The notes: a model not told the origin generated them from the letters alone. DNA of 64,000 nt from Mucilaginibacter sp. PPCGB 2223 (GCF_001705515.1 NZ_MDJS01000002.1:62001-126000), one strand, 5' to 3'; shown: positions 43,461 to 53,962, counted from the stretch's first letter. Made by a program: numbers and translations.

Positions 43461-45050
43461 ATGAAAAATATAGTAGTAAAAAAATCTTTGTTAGTGCTTG
43501 CGATAGCGGGGGGGCTGGCTTCATGTACGAATGACCTTAACCGGAACCCGATCAATACCACTACCGATGCCGTAGCATTCAGCACCCCGCTTGGCTATAA
43601 GCAGGGCCTGGCTAAGGTTTATGGCGCGTTTGCAACCACCGGGAGCAGCGGCGCAGGCAGCGGCGATATTGCCGGTATAGATGCCGGTACATCTGATTTT
43701 GTTCGTTTATACTGGAACGCACAGGAGCTGCCGACCGACGAAGCAGTTTGCGTTTGGAACGACCCGGGCGTACCCGATTTTCACAACAACAGCTGGACAT
43801 CCAACAACGTTATCCTGCTGGGTTTGTATAACCGCAGCTTGTACCAGATCACCCTGGCAAACTCGTATATCAACGAAGCAACAGAAGCTAACCTGACGGC
43901 CCGAGGCATCAGCGGAACAGATGCCACCGAGATAGGCTACTACCGCGCCGAAGCACGTTTTTTACGTGCTTACCAGTACTGGGTGCTGATGGATATGTTT
44001 GGTAACCCTCCGTTTGTGACCGAAACATCGCCTATAGGCAAATCCCTGCCGCCGCAGATCAAACGCGCCGACCTGTTCAATTATGTCGAATCGGAATTGA
44101 AAGCTCTTGAGCCGTTATTAAAAGCGCCGAAAACCAACGAGTACGGCCGGGTTGACCAGGCTGCCGACTGGGCGCTGCTTTCGCGGATGTACCTCAACGC
44201 ACAGGTATATACAGGTACCGCCCGTTATACCGATGCCATCACTTATGCAAGCAAGGTAATCGGTGCAGGTTATAGCCTGAGTACATCCTACAAAAACCTG
44301 TTTACCGCAGATAATAACGTCAATAACCCTGAAGTGATCCTTCCTGTTGAGTACGATTTGGTAAATACCCAAAACTACGGCGGTACTACTTTCATCATTA
44401 ACAGTTCGGTAAGCGGCGCCGAAGGCCCGGCTAACTTTGGTGTTCCGGGCGGCGGCTGGAGCGGTAACCATACCACCCAGGTATTGCCAAACCTGTTTGG
44501 CGACTATAGCGGTAATACTGATAAACGTGCCATGTTCTATACCGGTGGTGGTACAACCAAAAATACTACCGACCTGTCGACCTTTACTTCGGGTTTTGCG
44601 GTTACCAAATTTACCAACCTTACATCAGGCGGTTTAACCCTGCCCGGTGCAAGTGTATTTTGCTCAACCGATTTCCCGCTGTTCCGCTTAGGCGAGGTTT
44701 ACCTCAACTACGCCGAAGCAGTTTTGCGTGGCGGCACCGGTGGCAGCAGCGCACAGGCACTTACCTATTTTAACCTGTTGCGCCAACGTGCTTACGGCAA
44801 CACATCGGGCAATATGACTACCATCGCCTTATCTGATGTGCTGAATGAGCGTATGAAAGAATTGTATTGGGAAGCCACCCGCCGTACCGATTTGATCCGT
44901 TTTGGTATGTTTACCGGCGGCAGCTATCTGTGGCCTTTCAAAGGCGGCGTATTGGCAGGTACATCAATTCCTGATTACCGCGCACTGTACCCGCTGCCTG
45001 CTACCGATGTAACGGCTAACCCTAACTTAGTTCAAAACCCTGGATATTAA
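43461..45050 (+). CDS. susD: SusD-family starch-oligosaccharide-binding lipoprotein
   Basis: 529 residues. Lipobox GLASCTND. Typical SusD elements: an N-terminal segment with YKQGLAKVYGAFATTGSSG; the TPR helices with EARFLRAYQYWVLMDMFGNP and ADWALLSRMYLNAQVYTGT; the C-terminal motif VLNERMKELYWEATRRTDLIRFGMF; and PLPATDVTANPNLVQNPGY at the end. The EARFLRA-YW-DMFGNPP and ELYWEATRRTDLIRF patterns are those of starch-type SusD. It lies 17 bases after SusC and 17 bases before the SusE-like gene. Binds long maltooligosaccharides at the surface. Confidence 0.93.
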   Translation: MKNIVVKKSLLVLAIAGGLASCTNDLNRNPINTTTDAVAFSTPLGYKQGLAKVYGAFATTGSSGAGSGDIAGIDAGTSDFVRLYWNAQELPTDEAVCVWNDPGVPDFHNNSWTSNNVILLGLYNRSLYQITLANSYINEATEANLTARGISGTDATEIGYYRAEARFLRAYQYWVLMDMFGNPPFVTETSPIGKSLPPQIKRADLFNYVESELKALEPLLKAPKTNEYGRVDQAADWALLSRMYLNAQVYTGTARYTDAITYASKVIGAGYSLSTSYKNLFTADNNVNNPEVILPVEYDLVNTQNYGGTTFIINSSVSGAEGPANFGVPGGGWSGNHTTQVLPNLFGDYSGNTDKRAMFYTGGGTTKNTTDLSTFTSGFAVTKFTNLTSGGLTLPGASVFCSTDFPLFRLGEVYLNYAEAVLRGGTGGSSAQALTYFNLLRQRAYGNTSGNMTTIALSDVLNERMKELYWEATRRTDLIRFGMFTGGSYLWPFKGGVLAGTSIPDYRALYPLPATDVTANPNLVQNPGY

Positions 45051-45067
45051 TATTCAATTAAAAAATT

Positions 45068-46195
45068 ATGGATATGAAATCATTATTCAATAAAATATTA
45101 ACGCTGAGCGGTGCAACTGTTCTTATGCTTTCGGCGTGTAAAAAAGATGGTGCGGTTATCACCGCCACCAATGGCACGCCGGGGCAGCTCAGTGCATCGG
45201 CTACTACACTGGTGCTTAACAACGCCAAACTCACCGATCCTTCAATCGTGGAGACTTTTACTTTGGTGCAGCCCAATTTTGGTTACAACGCGGCTATCAC
45301 CAACACTTTGCAGATAGATGTACCAACCGATAACTGGGCCAACCCGTACACGGTATCCATGAACCCGGATGTATTTACACAGGGTTTCAACACCAACGAT
45401 TTCAACAACATTTTGTTAAAAGCCGGTGCTAAGGGTAATGTCAGCGGGCAGGTTAGCGTGCGTGTAAAAAGCGCTATCAATGCCAATACCTTTGTATACA
45501 GCAATGTATTGACGCTTACTGTTACACCGTTTAACCTCAAATCGTGGCTGTATGTGCCTGGTGCTTACGAAGGCTGGGCCAATCCCGGCCCGCAGGAGGA
45601 CAGCCTGTACTCGGCTACCGGCAACGGCATCTACGTGGGTATCATCAACTTTACCGCAGGTAATAACCAGTTTTTGGTAACCCCTAAAAAGAACTGGGAT
45701 AACAAATACGCCACCAACGATGCTGCCAGCACTTCGGGCACTTCGTCAAACTACTCGGTAACCTATAATGGTTCAAACAACTTCTATGCGCCGTCAACAG
45801 CAGGTTATTACCTTGTAACTCTGAATACCAATAACAACACCATGTCAATAGTTCCGGCAAACTATTACAGCATTATTGGCGATGCCGCACAAGGCTGGGG
45901 TACCGATGTTGCCATGAAATATGTTAACGATGGTAACGGTATGTGGACCGCTACTGTTCCTTTGGTTTCGAGCGGCTCATTTAAAGTAAGGCAAAATAAC
46001 GACTGGACTTTTAGCTGGGGTATCCCTAAATCAGGCTCCGAAGGTTATGGTATAGCCAATACCCTGAATGATACCAGCAACGACAATATCCCTGTCGCAG
46101 CTAATGGCAACTACGCGGTATCGTTCTACTCGCCGGCAGCGGCTAAAGGTACAGTTCCGGCCGTTACTACCACCTATAGTTCTGTAAAACAATAA
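45068..46195 (+). CDS. susE: SusE/SusF-like surface starch-binding lipoprotein
   Basis: 375 residues (ATG 45068 or 45074). Lipobox VLMLSACKKD. The N-terminal SusE domain (about 25-155; GQLSASATTLVLNNAKL and a Ig-like fold) is followed by two starch-binding modules of the SusF type (about 165-260 and 263-370), each opening with an LYVPGAYEGW or SIIGDAAQGW strand and carrying conserved Trp residues in the ligand face. No enzyme motif. Helps hold starch at the cell surface for SusC/SusD. Ends the susCDE transcript: a terminator follows. Confidence 0.88.
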   Translation: MDMKSLFNKILTLSGATVLMLSACKKDGAVITATNGTPGQLSASATTLVLNNAKLTDPSIVETFTLVQPNFGYNAAITNTLQIDVPTDNWANPYTVSMNPDVFTQGFNTNDFNNILLKAGAKGNVSGQVSVRVKSAINANTFVYSNVLTLTVTPFNLKSWLYVPGAYEGWANPGPQEDSLYSATGNGIYVGIINFTAGNNQFLVTPKKNWDNKYATNDAASTSGTSSNYSVTYNGSNNFYAPSTAGYYLVTLNTNNNTMSIVPANYYSIIGDAAQGWGTDVAMKYVNDGNGMWTATVPLVSSGSFKVRQNNDWTFSWGIPKSGSEGYGIANTLNDTSNDNIPVAANGNYAVSFYSPAAAKGTVPAVTTTYSSVKQ

Positions 46196-46219
46196 TTTAA
46201 TAACTGATCTCATAGTTTT

Positions 46220-46256
46220 ACCTGCCTGCCCTTTTTATAGGGCGGGTAGGTTTTTT
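46220..46256 (+). terminator. Intrinsic terminator between the susE-like gene and GH31
   Basis: ACCTGCCTGCCC, loop, then GGGCGGGTAGGT with two non-canonical pairs and a run of six Ts. It may lower expression of the hydrolase genes relative to susCDE, or end transcription with a separate promoter downstream. Confidence 0.75.
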
Positions 46257-46332
46257 ACACCCTTTAAAATGCTATTGGTTATTTTTAAAACAATTAAATA
46301 ATCAATAAATCATTAATACCCGCTAAATAACC

Positions 46333-48783
46333 ATGACTGACCATTCCAGCTACCGTTTACTGCTTCTTTTTTTATTGCTTTCGCCATGCTTATTAATGGC
46401 ACAGGTTAAGGGTGTCGGCAATGTTACCAATGTAAATATCAACGGCCAGCAGGTAGATATCACTACCGATAATGCCCATGCGCTGGTAACGGTTTACAAT
46501 GCCAATGTGGTGAGGGTGCGTATAGATAAACAAGCCCTGGCTCCCGATTTTTCGTACGCAGTCATCGCGCAGCCGCAAACTACTAAGGCCAATATTACAC
46601 AGGATGCCAGCAGCATCAGCATCAGCACCGACTCTCTAAAGGTGCAGATCAGCAAAACGCCGTTTGCCGTAACATTTTATACCAAAGATGGCGAAGTGAT
46701 CAGCCAGGATGAAGCCGGTTTAACCACATCATGGGTAAACGAATCGGTAACCACCTACAAAAAAATGCAGGATGGCGAGCGCTTTATAGGCTTAGGCGAG
46801 AAGACCGGCCCGCTTGACCGCAAAGGCAACGGTTACACCAACTGGAACACCGATGCTTTCGGCTACTCAACCGGGCAGGATCCCATCTACTCCACCATTC
46901 CGTTTTACATCGGGATACATCATAACATTAGCTACGGCATATTCCTGGATAATACCTACCAAACCGATTTTAACTTCGGGGCCAGCAATAATCGCTTTTC
47001 ATCATTCGGCGCCCGTGGCGGCGAGATGAATTATTACCTTATCTATCACAAATACGTAGCCGATATCATTACGGCTTATACCGCCTTAACCGGCCGCATG
47101 AAAATGCCGCCGCTGTGGAGCCTGGGCTACCAGCAAAACCGCTACAGCTACTACCCGGAGACCGAAGTTTTCAGGATAGCGCAAACTTTAAGAGAGAAAA
47201 AAATTCCGGCAGATGGTATCACCTTGGATATCCACTACATGGACCATTATAAAGTATTTACCTGGGACCAAAACCGTTTCCCCAACCCTAAAGCCATGAC
47301 CGATAAGCTCAAGGATATGGGCTTTAAGTTAACGGTGATCGTCGATCCGGGTGTGAAAATTGAAAAAGGTTACGGCGTGTACGAACGCGGTTTAGCTAAC
47401 GATATTTTTGCCAAATATCCCGATGGTACCAACTACAGCGGCGAAGTTTGGCCGGGCTGGTGCCACTTCCCCGATTTTACAAACCCTAAGGCCCGTGCCT
47501 GGTGGGGGACTGAAATGAAAAAATACGGTGACGACGGCATCAGCGGTATCTGGAATGATATGAACGAAATCGCCACCTGGGGTCAGAAAATACCTGATAA
47601 CGTTTTGTTTAATTACGATGGGCGCATGGCATCGCACCTGCAAACACACAATGTTTACGCCATGCAGATGGCCAGGGCAAGTTTTGAGGGTGCGCAAAAA
47701 GCATTCAACAAGCGCCCGTTTGTGTTAACCCGTGCAGGTTATGCAGGCTTTCAGCGCTACTCGGCTATCTGGACGGGCGATAACCGTGCCGAAGACAGCC
47801 ATATGCTGGCGGGCGTGCGCTTACTTAACAGCTTAGGTGTAAGCGGTGTTGCCTTTACAGGGATGGATATCGGTGGTTTTACGGGCAACCCGACACCTTC
47901 ATTGTTTGCCCGCTGGATGCAGATAGGTGCCTTTAATCCGTATTTCCGCAATCATACCGCGGTAAACACCAAATCAGCCGAGCCTTGGACGTTTGGCGAA
48001 GAAGTGCTGGAGATATCGCGTAACTACGTTAGTCTGCGTTACAAGCTATTACCTTACCTGTACTCATCGTTTTACGAGGCTACCCAGAGTGGTTTGCCTT
48101 TAATGCGCACCCTGGCTATCGATTACACGTTTGATAAAAATGTGTACGATGGGCAGTTTGATACCCAATACCTGTTCGGCAGTGCATTTTTGGTAGCGCC
48201 TTTTGAGGGCGATGCCAAATTTGGCAAGGTTTATTTCCCGAAAGGTAAATGGTACGATCTGTACAGCGGCGAAGTGCAGAACGGTGGCGAGCAAAGGATC
48301 ATCCAGCTGAGCCAGCGTAAACTGCCGGTTTATGTAAAACAAAGCAGCATCATCCCGATGCAGTCGCTGGTACAATCTACTTCGCAAAAACCCGATGATA
48401 TCCTGACGGTACATATTTACCAGGGCGACGTGAATAACAGCTTCGTGTATTACGAGGATGACGGCGAGAGCTACAACTACGAGAACGGCGCTTTTTACAA
48501 ACGCGCGATAGTGTACGATGCCGCGCATAAAACCATAACATTTGGTAAAGTAGATGGCTCGTTTGCATCAAAATTCAACAACATCAAATTGGTAATGCAT
48601 GGGTTTGCCAATACATCGGTAAAAATTAATGGTAAGCAAGCCAACCTGAACGATGATTTTTCGGTATTGCTAAGTCCGCTTTCCAAATTCGATCCGCAAG
48701 GTTCGGAGAATGCGACAGAAGGCGAAAAAGTAAAAAGTATAATAGTTAAAAATGATAGCGGCCAGATCACTTTGGCTTACTAA
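46333..48783 (+). CDS. Secreted GH31 alpha-glucosidase
   Basis: 816 residues. Signal peptide (about 23, ending LMAQ). GH31 architecture: N-terminal galactose-mutarotase-like beta domain (about 30-240), the barrel (about 245-600) and two C-terminal beta domains including the DUF5110-like part (about 680-790). Nucleophile D409 in GIWNDMNE, acid/base D483 in WTGDNRAEDSHM; GVAFTGMDIGGF and RWMQIGAFNPYFRNH are standard GH31 blocks. Releases glucose from maltooligosaccharides in the periplasm. It takes the place of the GH97 SusB of the Bacteroides prototype. Its TAA stop overlaps the next ATG in TAATG. Confidence 0.93.
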   Translation: MTDHSSYRLLLLFLLLSPCLLMAQVKGVGNVTNVNINGQQVDITTDNAHALVTVYNANVVRVRIDKQALAPDFSYAVIAQPQTTKANITQDASSISISTDSLKVQISKTPFAVTFYTKDGEVISQDEAGLTTSWVNESVTTYKKMQDGERFIGLGEKTGPLDRKGNGYTNWNTDAFGYSTGQDPIYSTIPFYIGIHHNISYGIFLDNTYQTDFNFGASNNRFSSFGARGGEMNYYLIYHKYVADIITAYTALTGRMKMPPLWSLGYQQNRYSYYPETEVFRIAQTLREKKIPADGITLDIHYMDHYKVFTWDQNRFPNPKAMTDKLKDMGFKLTVIVDPGVKIEKGYGVYERGLANDIFAKYPDGTNYSGEVWPGWCHFPDFTNPKARAWWGTEMKKYGDDGISGIWNDMNEIATWGQKIPDNVLFNYDGRMASHLQTHNVYAMQMARASFEGAQKAFNKRPFVLTRAGYAGFQRYSAIWTGDNRAEDSHMLAGVRLLNSLGVSGVAFTGMDIGGFTGNPTPSLFARWMQIGAFNPYFRNHTAVNTKSAEPWTFGEEVLEISRNYVSLRYKLLPYLYSSFYEATQSGLPLMRTLAIDYTFDKNVYDGQFDTQYLFGSAFLVAPFEGDAKFGKVYFPKGKWYDLYSGEVQNGGEQRIIQLSQRKLPVYVKQSSIIPMQSLVQSTSQKPDDILTVHIYQGDVNNSFVYYEDDGESYNYENGAFYKRAIVYDAAHKTITFGKVDGSFASKFNNIKLVMHGFANTSVKINGKQANLNDDFSVLLSPLSKFDPQGSENATEGEKVKSIIVKNDSGQITLAY

Positions 48784-50648
48784 TGATATGTTTTATGAAA
48801 TTTAAGATATCGCTTGTCTTCTTTTTGCTTTTAACCGGCATCGCATCGGCACAGATATCCGATCTGGAAAGAATTGAGCCTGCTTTTTGGTGGGTAGGCA
48901 TGAAGAACCCTAAGCTTCAGCTCATTGTGCATGGTAGGGATATTGCCTCGCGCAGTGTGAAAATGAGCTATCCCGGTGTAATGCTGGTTAAGATAAACAA
49001 GGTTGAAAACCCGAACTATTTATTTCTTGATCTCGAAATATCGGCGCAAGCCAAGGCGGGTAGCTTTACCATTGCGTTCGATAAAGCAGGCAGCCAGCCG
49101 CTGCAATACCAATACACATTGAATAACCGCGACCGTTCGCCAAACAGGGCGCAGGGCGTAACCAGCAAGGATGTGATCTACCTGCTGATGCCCGATCGCT
49201 TTTCGAACGGAGACCCGTCTAACGACTCGTTTGCCAATATGCGCGAAAAAGGTATCCACCGCGACTCGATGTATTCGCGCCACGGCGGCGATATACAGGG
49301 CCTGATGAACCACCTGGATTACCTGAAAGATCTCGGCATAACCACTATATGGATGACCCCTGAGGTTGAGAACGATGAACCTCACGCATCATACCATGGT
49401 TATGCCGTTACCAATCATTACGTAACCGACCCGCGTTACGGCACCAACGAGCTTTACAAACAATATGTAGAGAAATGCCACAGCATGGGTTTGAAAGTGA
49501 TCAAAGATCTGGTGCACAATCATGCCGGCACCGAAGGCTGGACCATTACCGATATGCCCATGAAAAGCTGGGTACATCAATGGCCAAAGTACACCAACTC
49601 AAACTTCCGCTACGGCGCGGTGACCGATCCGAACGCTCCTGAGAGCGATCGTAAGCAAATGCTGGATGGATGGTTCGACCGCCGCATGGCCGACATGAAC
49701 GAGAGCAACCCCTACGTGCAGAACTATCTCACCCAAAACCACATTTGGTGGGTGGAGTATGCTGGCGTAGATGGTTTTAGATTAGATACTTACCCGTATA
49801 ACGACCCTGTTTATATGGCCGACTGGGCGCAGAAAGTAAAGGCCGAGTTTCCGCACCTGTCCATCTTCGGCGAAGTGCTGGATAACCAGGTAGCCAACGA
49901 AGCGTTTTTTATGCAGGGCAATACGGTAAACCGGGGTTTCGACACACACCTCCCCGGTGTTACCGATGCCGCTTTGAAAGACGCTATTAACGAAGCGCTG
50001 AACGGCAAAGAAAGCTGGGATGGGGGCGTAAATAAGCTGTACGTAACCCTTGCGCAGGATTTTATGTACCAAAACCCGATGCGCAACTGTATCTTTCTGG
50101 ATAATCATGATATGAGCCGCTTTTACTCGGTAGTGGGCGAAGATTTCAACAAGTACAAAGCCGGCATGGCCATACTGCTCACTATGCGTGGCATACCCCA
50201 ACTGTACTATGGCGATGAAATACTGATGGCTGGTGTAAGTAACCCCGACGGCTTGGTACGATCTGACTTTGCAGGCGGCTGGCCCGACGATAAGGTAAAT
50301 AAGTTTACTGCCGAAGGGCGTACTGAAAAAGAGAATGAAGCTTTTAACTATGTGCGCACGCTGATCAGATACCGCAACAGCACTACCGCTTTGCAAACCG
50401 GCAGGCTGATGCAATACATCCCGCAAAGGGGCGTATATGTATACTTCAGGTACGATACGCAGAAAACCGTAATGGTGATCTATAACAGCGATGTCAAAGA
50501 CAGCAAAGACCTAAAAACCGACCGTTTTGCAGAACGCATGAGCGGCTTTAAAACGGCCACCAATATTGTAACCAACGAAACATTGAGTGATATCAATACC
50601 ATAAACATACCGGCTAAAACAACGCTGGTGCTCGAACTTAAAAAATAA
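48783..50648 (+). CDS. susA: GH13 cyclomaltodextrinase / neopullulanase-like enzyme (SusA-like)
   Basis: 621 residues counted from ATG 48783, which overlaps the GH31 stop (TAATG); ATG 48795 (MKFKISL) gives the same signal peptide without four residues. The N-terminal Ig-like domain (about 25-125, Cyc-maltodext_N type) is followed by the GH13 barrel: YLLMPDRFSNGD, D335 (GFRLDTYPY, nucleophile), E364 (IFGEVLD, acid/base) and D443 (LDNHDM). C-terminal beta domain about 530-621. Hydrolyses cyclodextrins and maltooligosaccharides, probably periplasmic. Symbol by analogy with SusA of Bacteroides. The importer gene follows after 35 bases. Confidence 0.9.
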   Translation: MICFMKFKISLVFFLLLTGIASAQISDLERIEPAFWWVGMKNPKLQLIVHGRDIASRSVKMSYPGVMLVKINKVENPNYLFLDLEISAQAKAGSFTIAFDKAGSQPLQYQYTLNNRDRSPNRAQGVTSKDVIYLLMPDRFSNGDPSNDSFANMREKGIHRDSMYSRHGGDIQGLMNHLDYLKDLGITTIWMTPEVENDEPHASYHGYAVTNHYVTDPRYGTNELYKQYVEKCHSMGLKVIKDLVHNHAGTEGWTITDMPMKSWVHQWPKYTNSNFRYGAVTDPNAPESDRKQMLDGWFDRRMADMNESNPYVQNYLTQNHIWWVEYAGVDGFRLDTYPYNDPVYMADWAQKVKAEFPHLSIFGEVLDNQVANEAFFMQGNTVNRGFDTHLPGVTDAALKDAINEALNGKESWDGGVNKLYVTLAQDFMYQNPMRNCIFLDNHDMSRFYSVVGEDFNKYKAGMAILLTMRGIPQLYYGDEILMAGVSNPDGLVRSDFAGGWPDDKVNKFTAEGRTEKENEAFNYVRTLIRYRNSTTALQTGRLMQYIPQRGVYVYFRYDTQKTVMVIYNSDVKDSKDLKTDRFAERMSGFKTATNIVTNETLSDINTINIPAKTTLVLELKK

Positions 50649-50683
50649 AGGCGCCGGTAATTACCAAATTAAACCCAACCACC

Positions 50684-52111
50684 GTGAGAAAAGTTGTAGA
50701 AAAACCCAGGCTTACTTTTTGGCAGATATTCAATATGAGCTTTGGCTTTTTGGGTATCCAGTTTGGCTTTGCCCTGCAAAACGGCAATGCCTCGCGTATT
50801 CTGCAAACTTTTGGCGCCGATGTGGAGCACCTGTCGCTTTTCTGGCTGGCCGCGCCTATCACAGGCATGATCGTGCAACCGTTAATAGGCCACTACAGCG
50901 ACCGCACCTGGAACAAGCTTGGCCGTCGTAAACCGTATTTCCTGGCAGGTGGCATCCTTTCGGGAGTGGCGCTGTTGTTTATGCCGAATGCAGCTTTACT
51001 GTCATTCTTGCCCCCGGTAATGGTTGGCGCGGGCGTACTGATGATCATGGATGCTTCGTTTAATGTAGCGATGGAACCTTTCCGCGCTTTGGTTGCCGAT
51101 AATTTGCCTGATAGTCAGCGTAGTTCGGGCTTTTCTATCCAAACCTGTTTAATTGGTTTGGGCGCTGTTGCGGGTTCCATTTTACCGTGGGTACTGGCAC
51201 ATTTCATTAACGATACCAATACCGCACAAGGGCATGTTTCCAATAACGTGATCTATTCATTCTATATCGGTGGCATTGTATTGATAGCCTGTTTGTTGTG
51301 GACCATCTTTAAAACTAAAGAATATCCACCCGAGCAATACGCCAAATTTCATCCTGAGGAAGAAGTGGCCGAACAAAAAGCAGGCATCGGTGTCATTTTA
51401 AAAGATTTTGCCGCCATGCCGCGCACCATGCGCCAGTTAGGTTTGGTACAATTTTTCTCCTGGTTCGCCCTGTTCAGTATGTGGGTATTTACCTCTCCGG
51501 CTGTAGCCGAGCACATCTATCATGTTGCGCCCGGTGATACCACATCTGCAGGCTTTAAACAGGCCGGCGATTGGGTTGGTATTTGCTTTGGCGTATACAA
51601 CGGCATCTCGGCTATTTATGCTTTGTGCCTTCCGGCGATAGCACGTGCCACCAGTCGTAAAATTGCACACGCCTTTTCGCTGGTAGCAGGTGGTATCGGT
51701 TTATTATCGATATTTTTTATCCACGATAAAAACATGCTCATCGTATCCATGTTTGGTATTGGGTTGGCATGGGGTAGCATACTGGCTATGCCTTACGCCA
51801 TTTTATCAAGCTCGATACCCGCTAAAAAAATGGGTGTTTACATGGGCATCTTTAACTTCTTTATCACTTTTCCGCAAATTATTAACGGTTTCTTCGGCGG
51901 CTGGATTGTGAAAACCATATTTGGTGGGCACGCCATTTACGCGCTGGTGCTCGCGGGAATCTTTATGCTGTGCGCCGCGGTTTCGGTACTATATGTACAG
52001 GATAATAAAGATATCCGTTTTACACCATCTATCGCACCAATAACTACTAAACAAACATCTGACAATGAAGAAGATAATATATTTGTTGCTGATAGCCACG
52101 ACATTAACTAG
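50684..52111 (+). CDS. SLC45-type MFS sugar transporter (maltose importer)
   Basis: 475 residues with a GTG start at 50684; no nearby ATG gives a full first helix. Twelve predicted helices, beginning FWQIFNMSFGFLGIQFGFAL. The loop motif HYSDRTWNKLGRRKPYF (between helices 2 and 3) and NGNASRILQTFGADVEHL are typical of the bacterial SLC45/GPH-like proton-coupled maltose transporters. Imports maltose or short maltooligosaccharides across the inner membrane. Its last 47 bases overlap the start of the alpha-amylase gene, so the two share translation control. Confidence 0.9.
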   Translation: MRKVVEKPRLTFWQIFNMSFGFLGIQFGFALQNGNASRILQTFGADVEHLSLFWLAAPITGMIVQPLIGHYSDRTWNKLGRRKPYFLAGGILSGVALLFMPNAALLSFLPPVMVGAGVLMIMDASFNVAMEPFRALVADNLPDSQRSSGFSIQTCLIGLGAVAGSILPWVLAHFINDTNTAQGHVSNNVIYSFYIGGIVLIACLLWTIFKTKEYPPEQYAKFHPEEEVAEQKAGIGVILKDFAAMPRTMRQLGLVQFFSWFALFSMWVFTSPAVAEHIYHVAPGDTTSAGFKQAGDWVGICFGVYNGISAIYALCLPAIARATSRKIAHAFSLVAGGIGLLSIFFIHDKNMLIVSMFGIGLAWGSILAMPYAILSSSIPAKKMGVYMGIFNFFITFPQIINGFFGGWIVKTIFGGHAIYALVLAGIFMLCAAVSVLYVQDNKDIRFTPSIAPITTKQTSDNEEDNIFVADSHDIN

Positions 52112-53957
52112 TGCCTGCAGCAAAAAGAACGACCCCGGTACGGATAATGGCGGCGGCGGTACAACCGTTACCAACGGTAAACCTTTGCCAAGCGGCGCTA
52201 ACGATGGCGTTACATTCATCAACTCGGGTACATCGGCCATATTTAATTTATATGCGCCCGGCAAAACTACCGTTGGCCTGATAGGCGATTTTAACAACTG
52301 GACGGCTGTTAACATGAACCAGACCCCTGATGGTACGCGCTGGTGGGTACAGATCGATAACCTCGACCCGAACAAAGAATATTCCTATCAATACCTGGTG
52401 AACGGCACTTTGAAAGTTGCTGACCCCTATTGTGAGAAGATATTGGATCCGGCGAACGACAGCTATATCCCGTCGAGCGTTTATCCTAACTTAAAAACCT
52501 ATCCATCCGGGCAAACCGGCATCGTAAGCGAGTTTCAATACAACCAAACCGCCTATACCTGGAAAACCACCGGTTTTACCCGTCCGGATAAAAAGAACCT
52601 GGTTATTTATGAGCTGCATGTTCGTGATTTTGTAGCTACACATAGCTATAAAACGCTGATAGATACCCTGAGCTATCTCAGTAACCTTGGCGTGAATGCA
52701 GTAGAGCTGATGCCCGTGAACGAATTTGAAGGGAACGACTCGTGGGGGTACAACCCCGACTTTTATTTTGCGCCCGATAAATACTATGGTACCAAAAACG
52801 ATCTGAAAGCCTTTATTGACGCCTGTCACTCGAAAGGTATGGCCGTGATACTGGATATGGTGTTAAACCACTCGTTCGGTTCGTCGCCGATGGTGCAGCT
52901 GTATTTCAATACCAGTACGCAAAAACCAACTTCAGACAGCCCGTGGTTCAACGTCGACCCGACGCACCCCGATAATGTGGGGTACGATTTTAACCACGAA
53001 AGTGCTGCGACTAAATATTTCGCAAAAAATGTGATGAAGTTTTGGATGACAGAGTATCATATCGACGGTTACCGTTTCGATCTGGCCAAAGGGTTCACCC
53101 AAAAAGTTACTACCGACGAAGCCTCCTGGGGCCAGTATGATGCCAGCCGTGTAGCTATCTGGAAGGACTATAACAGCTTTATCAAAAGCGTCGATCCGAA
53201 TAATTTTTATGTGATACTGGAGAACTTCGCTTCCGATCAGGAAGAAAAGGAAGAGTCGGCCGACGGCATGATGCACTGGAACAATATGAACTATAATTTT
53301 AATGAAGCAACCATGGGATGGGTAGGCACATCCGATCTGACGGGTCTGTTCTTTACGCCGCATACCTTTACCGCCCCCGATTACCTGGTGGGTTATATGG
53401 AGAGCCACGATGAGGAACGCATTCAGTTTAAGAATGAAAATTATGGTAATTCAAGCGGTAGTTATAATGTAAAAGACCTGGCAACCGGGCTGAAACGCGT
53501 AGAAGCCGCCGCGGCTTATATGTTGAGCACACCCGGGCCGAAAATGATATGGGAGTTCGGCGAGCGCGGTTATGATATCAGTATCAATAATACCAGCCGT
53601 TTGAGCGATAAACCCCCGCACTGGGAATACATGAGCGACCCGCTGCGCAAAGGATTGTATAATGCTTACGCCAAGCTGATCAGGATGAAGATCAACAACC
53701 CGGTATTCACGACAGCCAATGTATTGTATACCAGTACAGGAGCCATCAAATCAATAGCGCTTACCGGCACCGATGTTAAGGTAATGGTGGTAGCCAATTT
53801 TGATGTGGCGACACAAACTTCGTCGGTAGCGTTCCCGGCAACGGGTACCTATTACGATTACTATACCGGTAATACCATCAGCGTAAGCACTACGTTTACC
53901 AATGTAACGCTGGCGCCGGGCGAGTACCATATTTACAGCACGGCAGTATTAAAATAA
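52065..53957 (+). CDS. GH13 alpha-amylase lipoprotein with N-terminal CBM48 domain
   Basis: 630 residues. Lipobox LTSACSKK (Cys 18), so it is membrane-anchored, likely at the surface. CBM48/E-set domain about 55-155 (TVGLIGDFNNWTAVNM). GH13 barrel about 180-560: YELHVRDF, AVELMPVNEF, D339 (YRFDLAK, nucleophile), E386 (VILENFAS, acid/base) and D449 (MESHDEERI). C-terminal beta domain to 630. Opens starch chains outside the SusC channel (SusG-like task). Its first 47 bases lie inside the end of the importer gene in another frame. The Ser/Gly-rich linker GGGGTTVTNG joins anchor and CBM. Confidence 0.9.
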   Translation: MKKIIYLLLIATTLTSACSKKNDPGTDNGGGGTTVTNGKPLPSGANDGVTFINSGTSAIFNLYAPGKTTVGLIGDFNNWTAVNMNQTPDGTRWWVQIDNLDPNKEYSYQYLVNGTLKVADPYCEKILDPANDSYIPSSVYPNLKTYPSGQTGIVSEFQYNQTAYTWKTTGFTRPDKKNLVIYELHVRDFVATHSYKTLIDTLSYLSNLGVNAVELMPVNEFEGNDSWGYNPDFYFAPDKYYGTKNDLKAFIDACHSKGMAVILDMVLNHSFGSSPMVQLYFNTSTQKPTSDSPWFNVDPTHPDNVGYDFNHESAATKYFAKNVMKFWMTEYHIDGYRFDLAKGFTQKVTTDEASWGQYDASRVAIWKDYNSFIKSVDPNNFYVILENFASDQEEKEESADGMMHWNNMNYNFNEATMGWVGTSDLTGLFFTPHTFTAPDYLVGYMESHDEERIQFKNENYGNSSGSYNVKDLATGLKRVEAAAAYMLSTPGPKMIWEFGERGYDISINNTSRLSDKPPHWEYMSDPLRKGLYNAYAKLIRMKINNPVFTTANVLYTSTGAIKSIALTGTDVKVMVVANFDVATQTSSVAFPATGTYYDYYTGNTISVSTTFTNVTLAPGEYHIYSTAVLK

Positions 53958-53962
53958 TTGAT

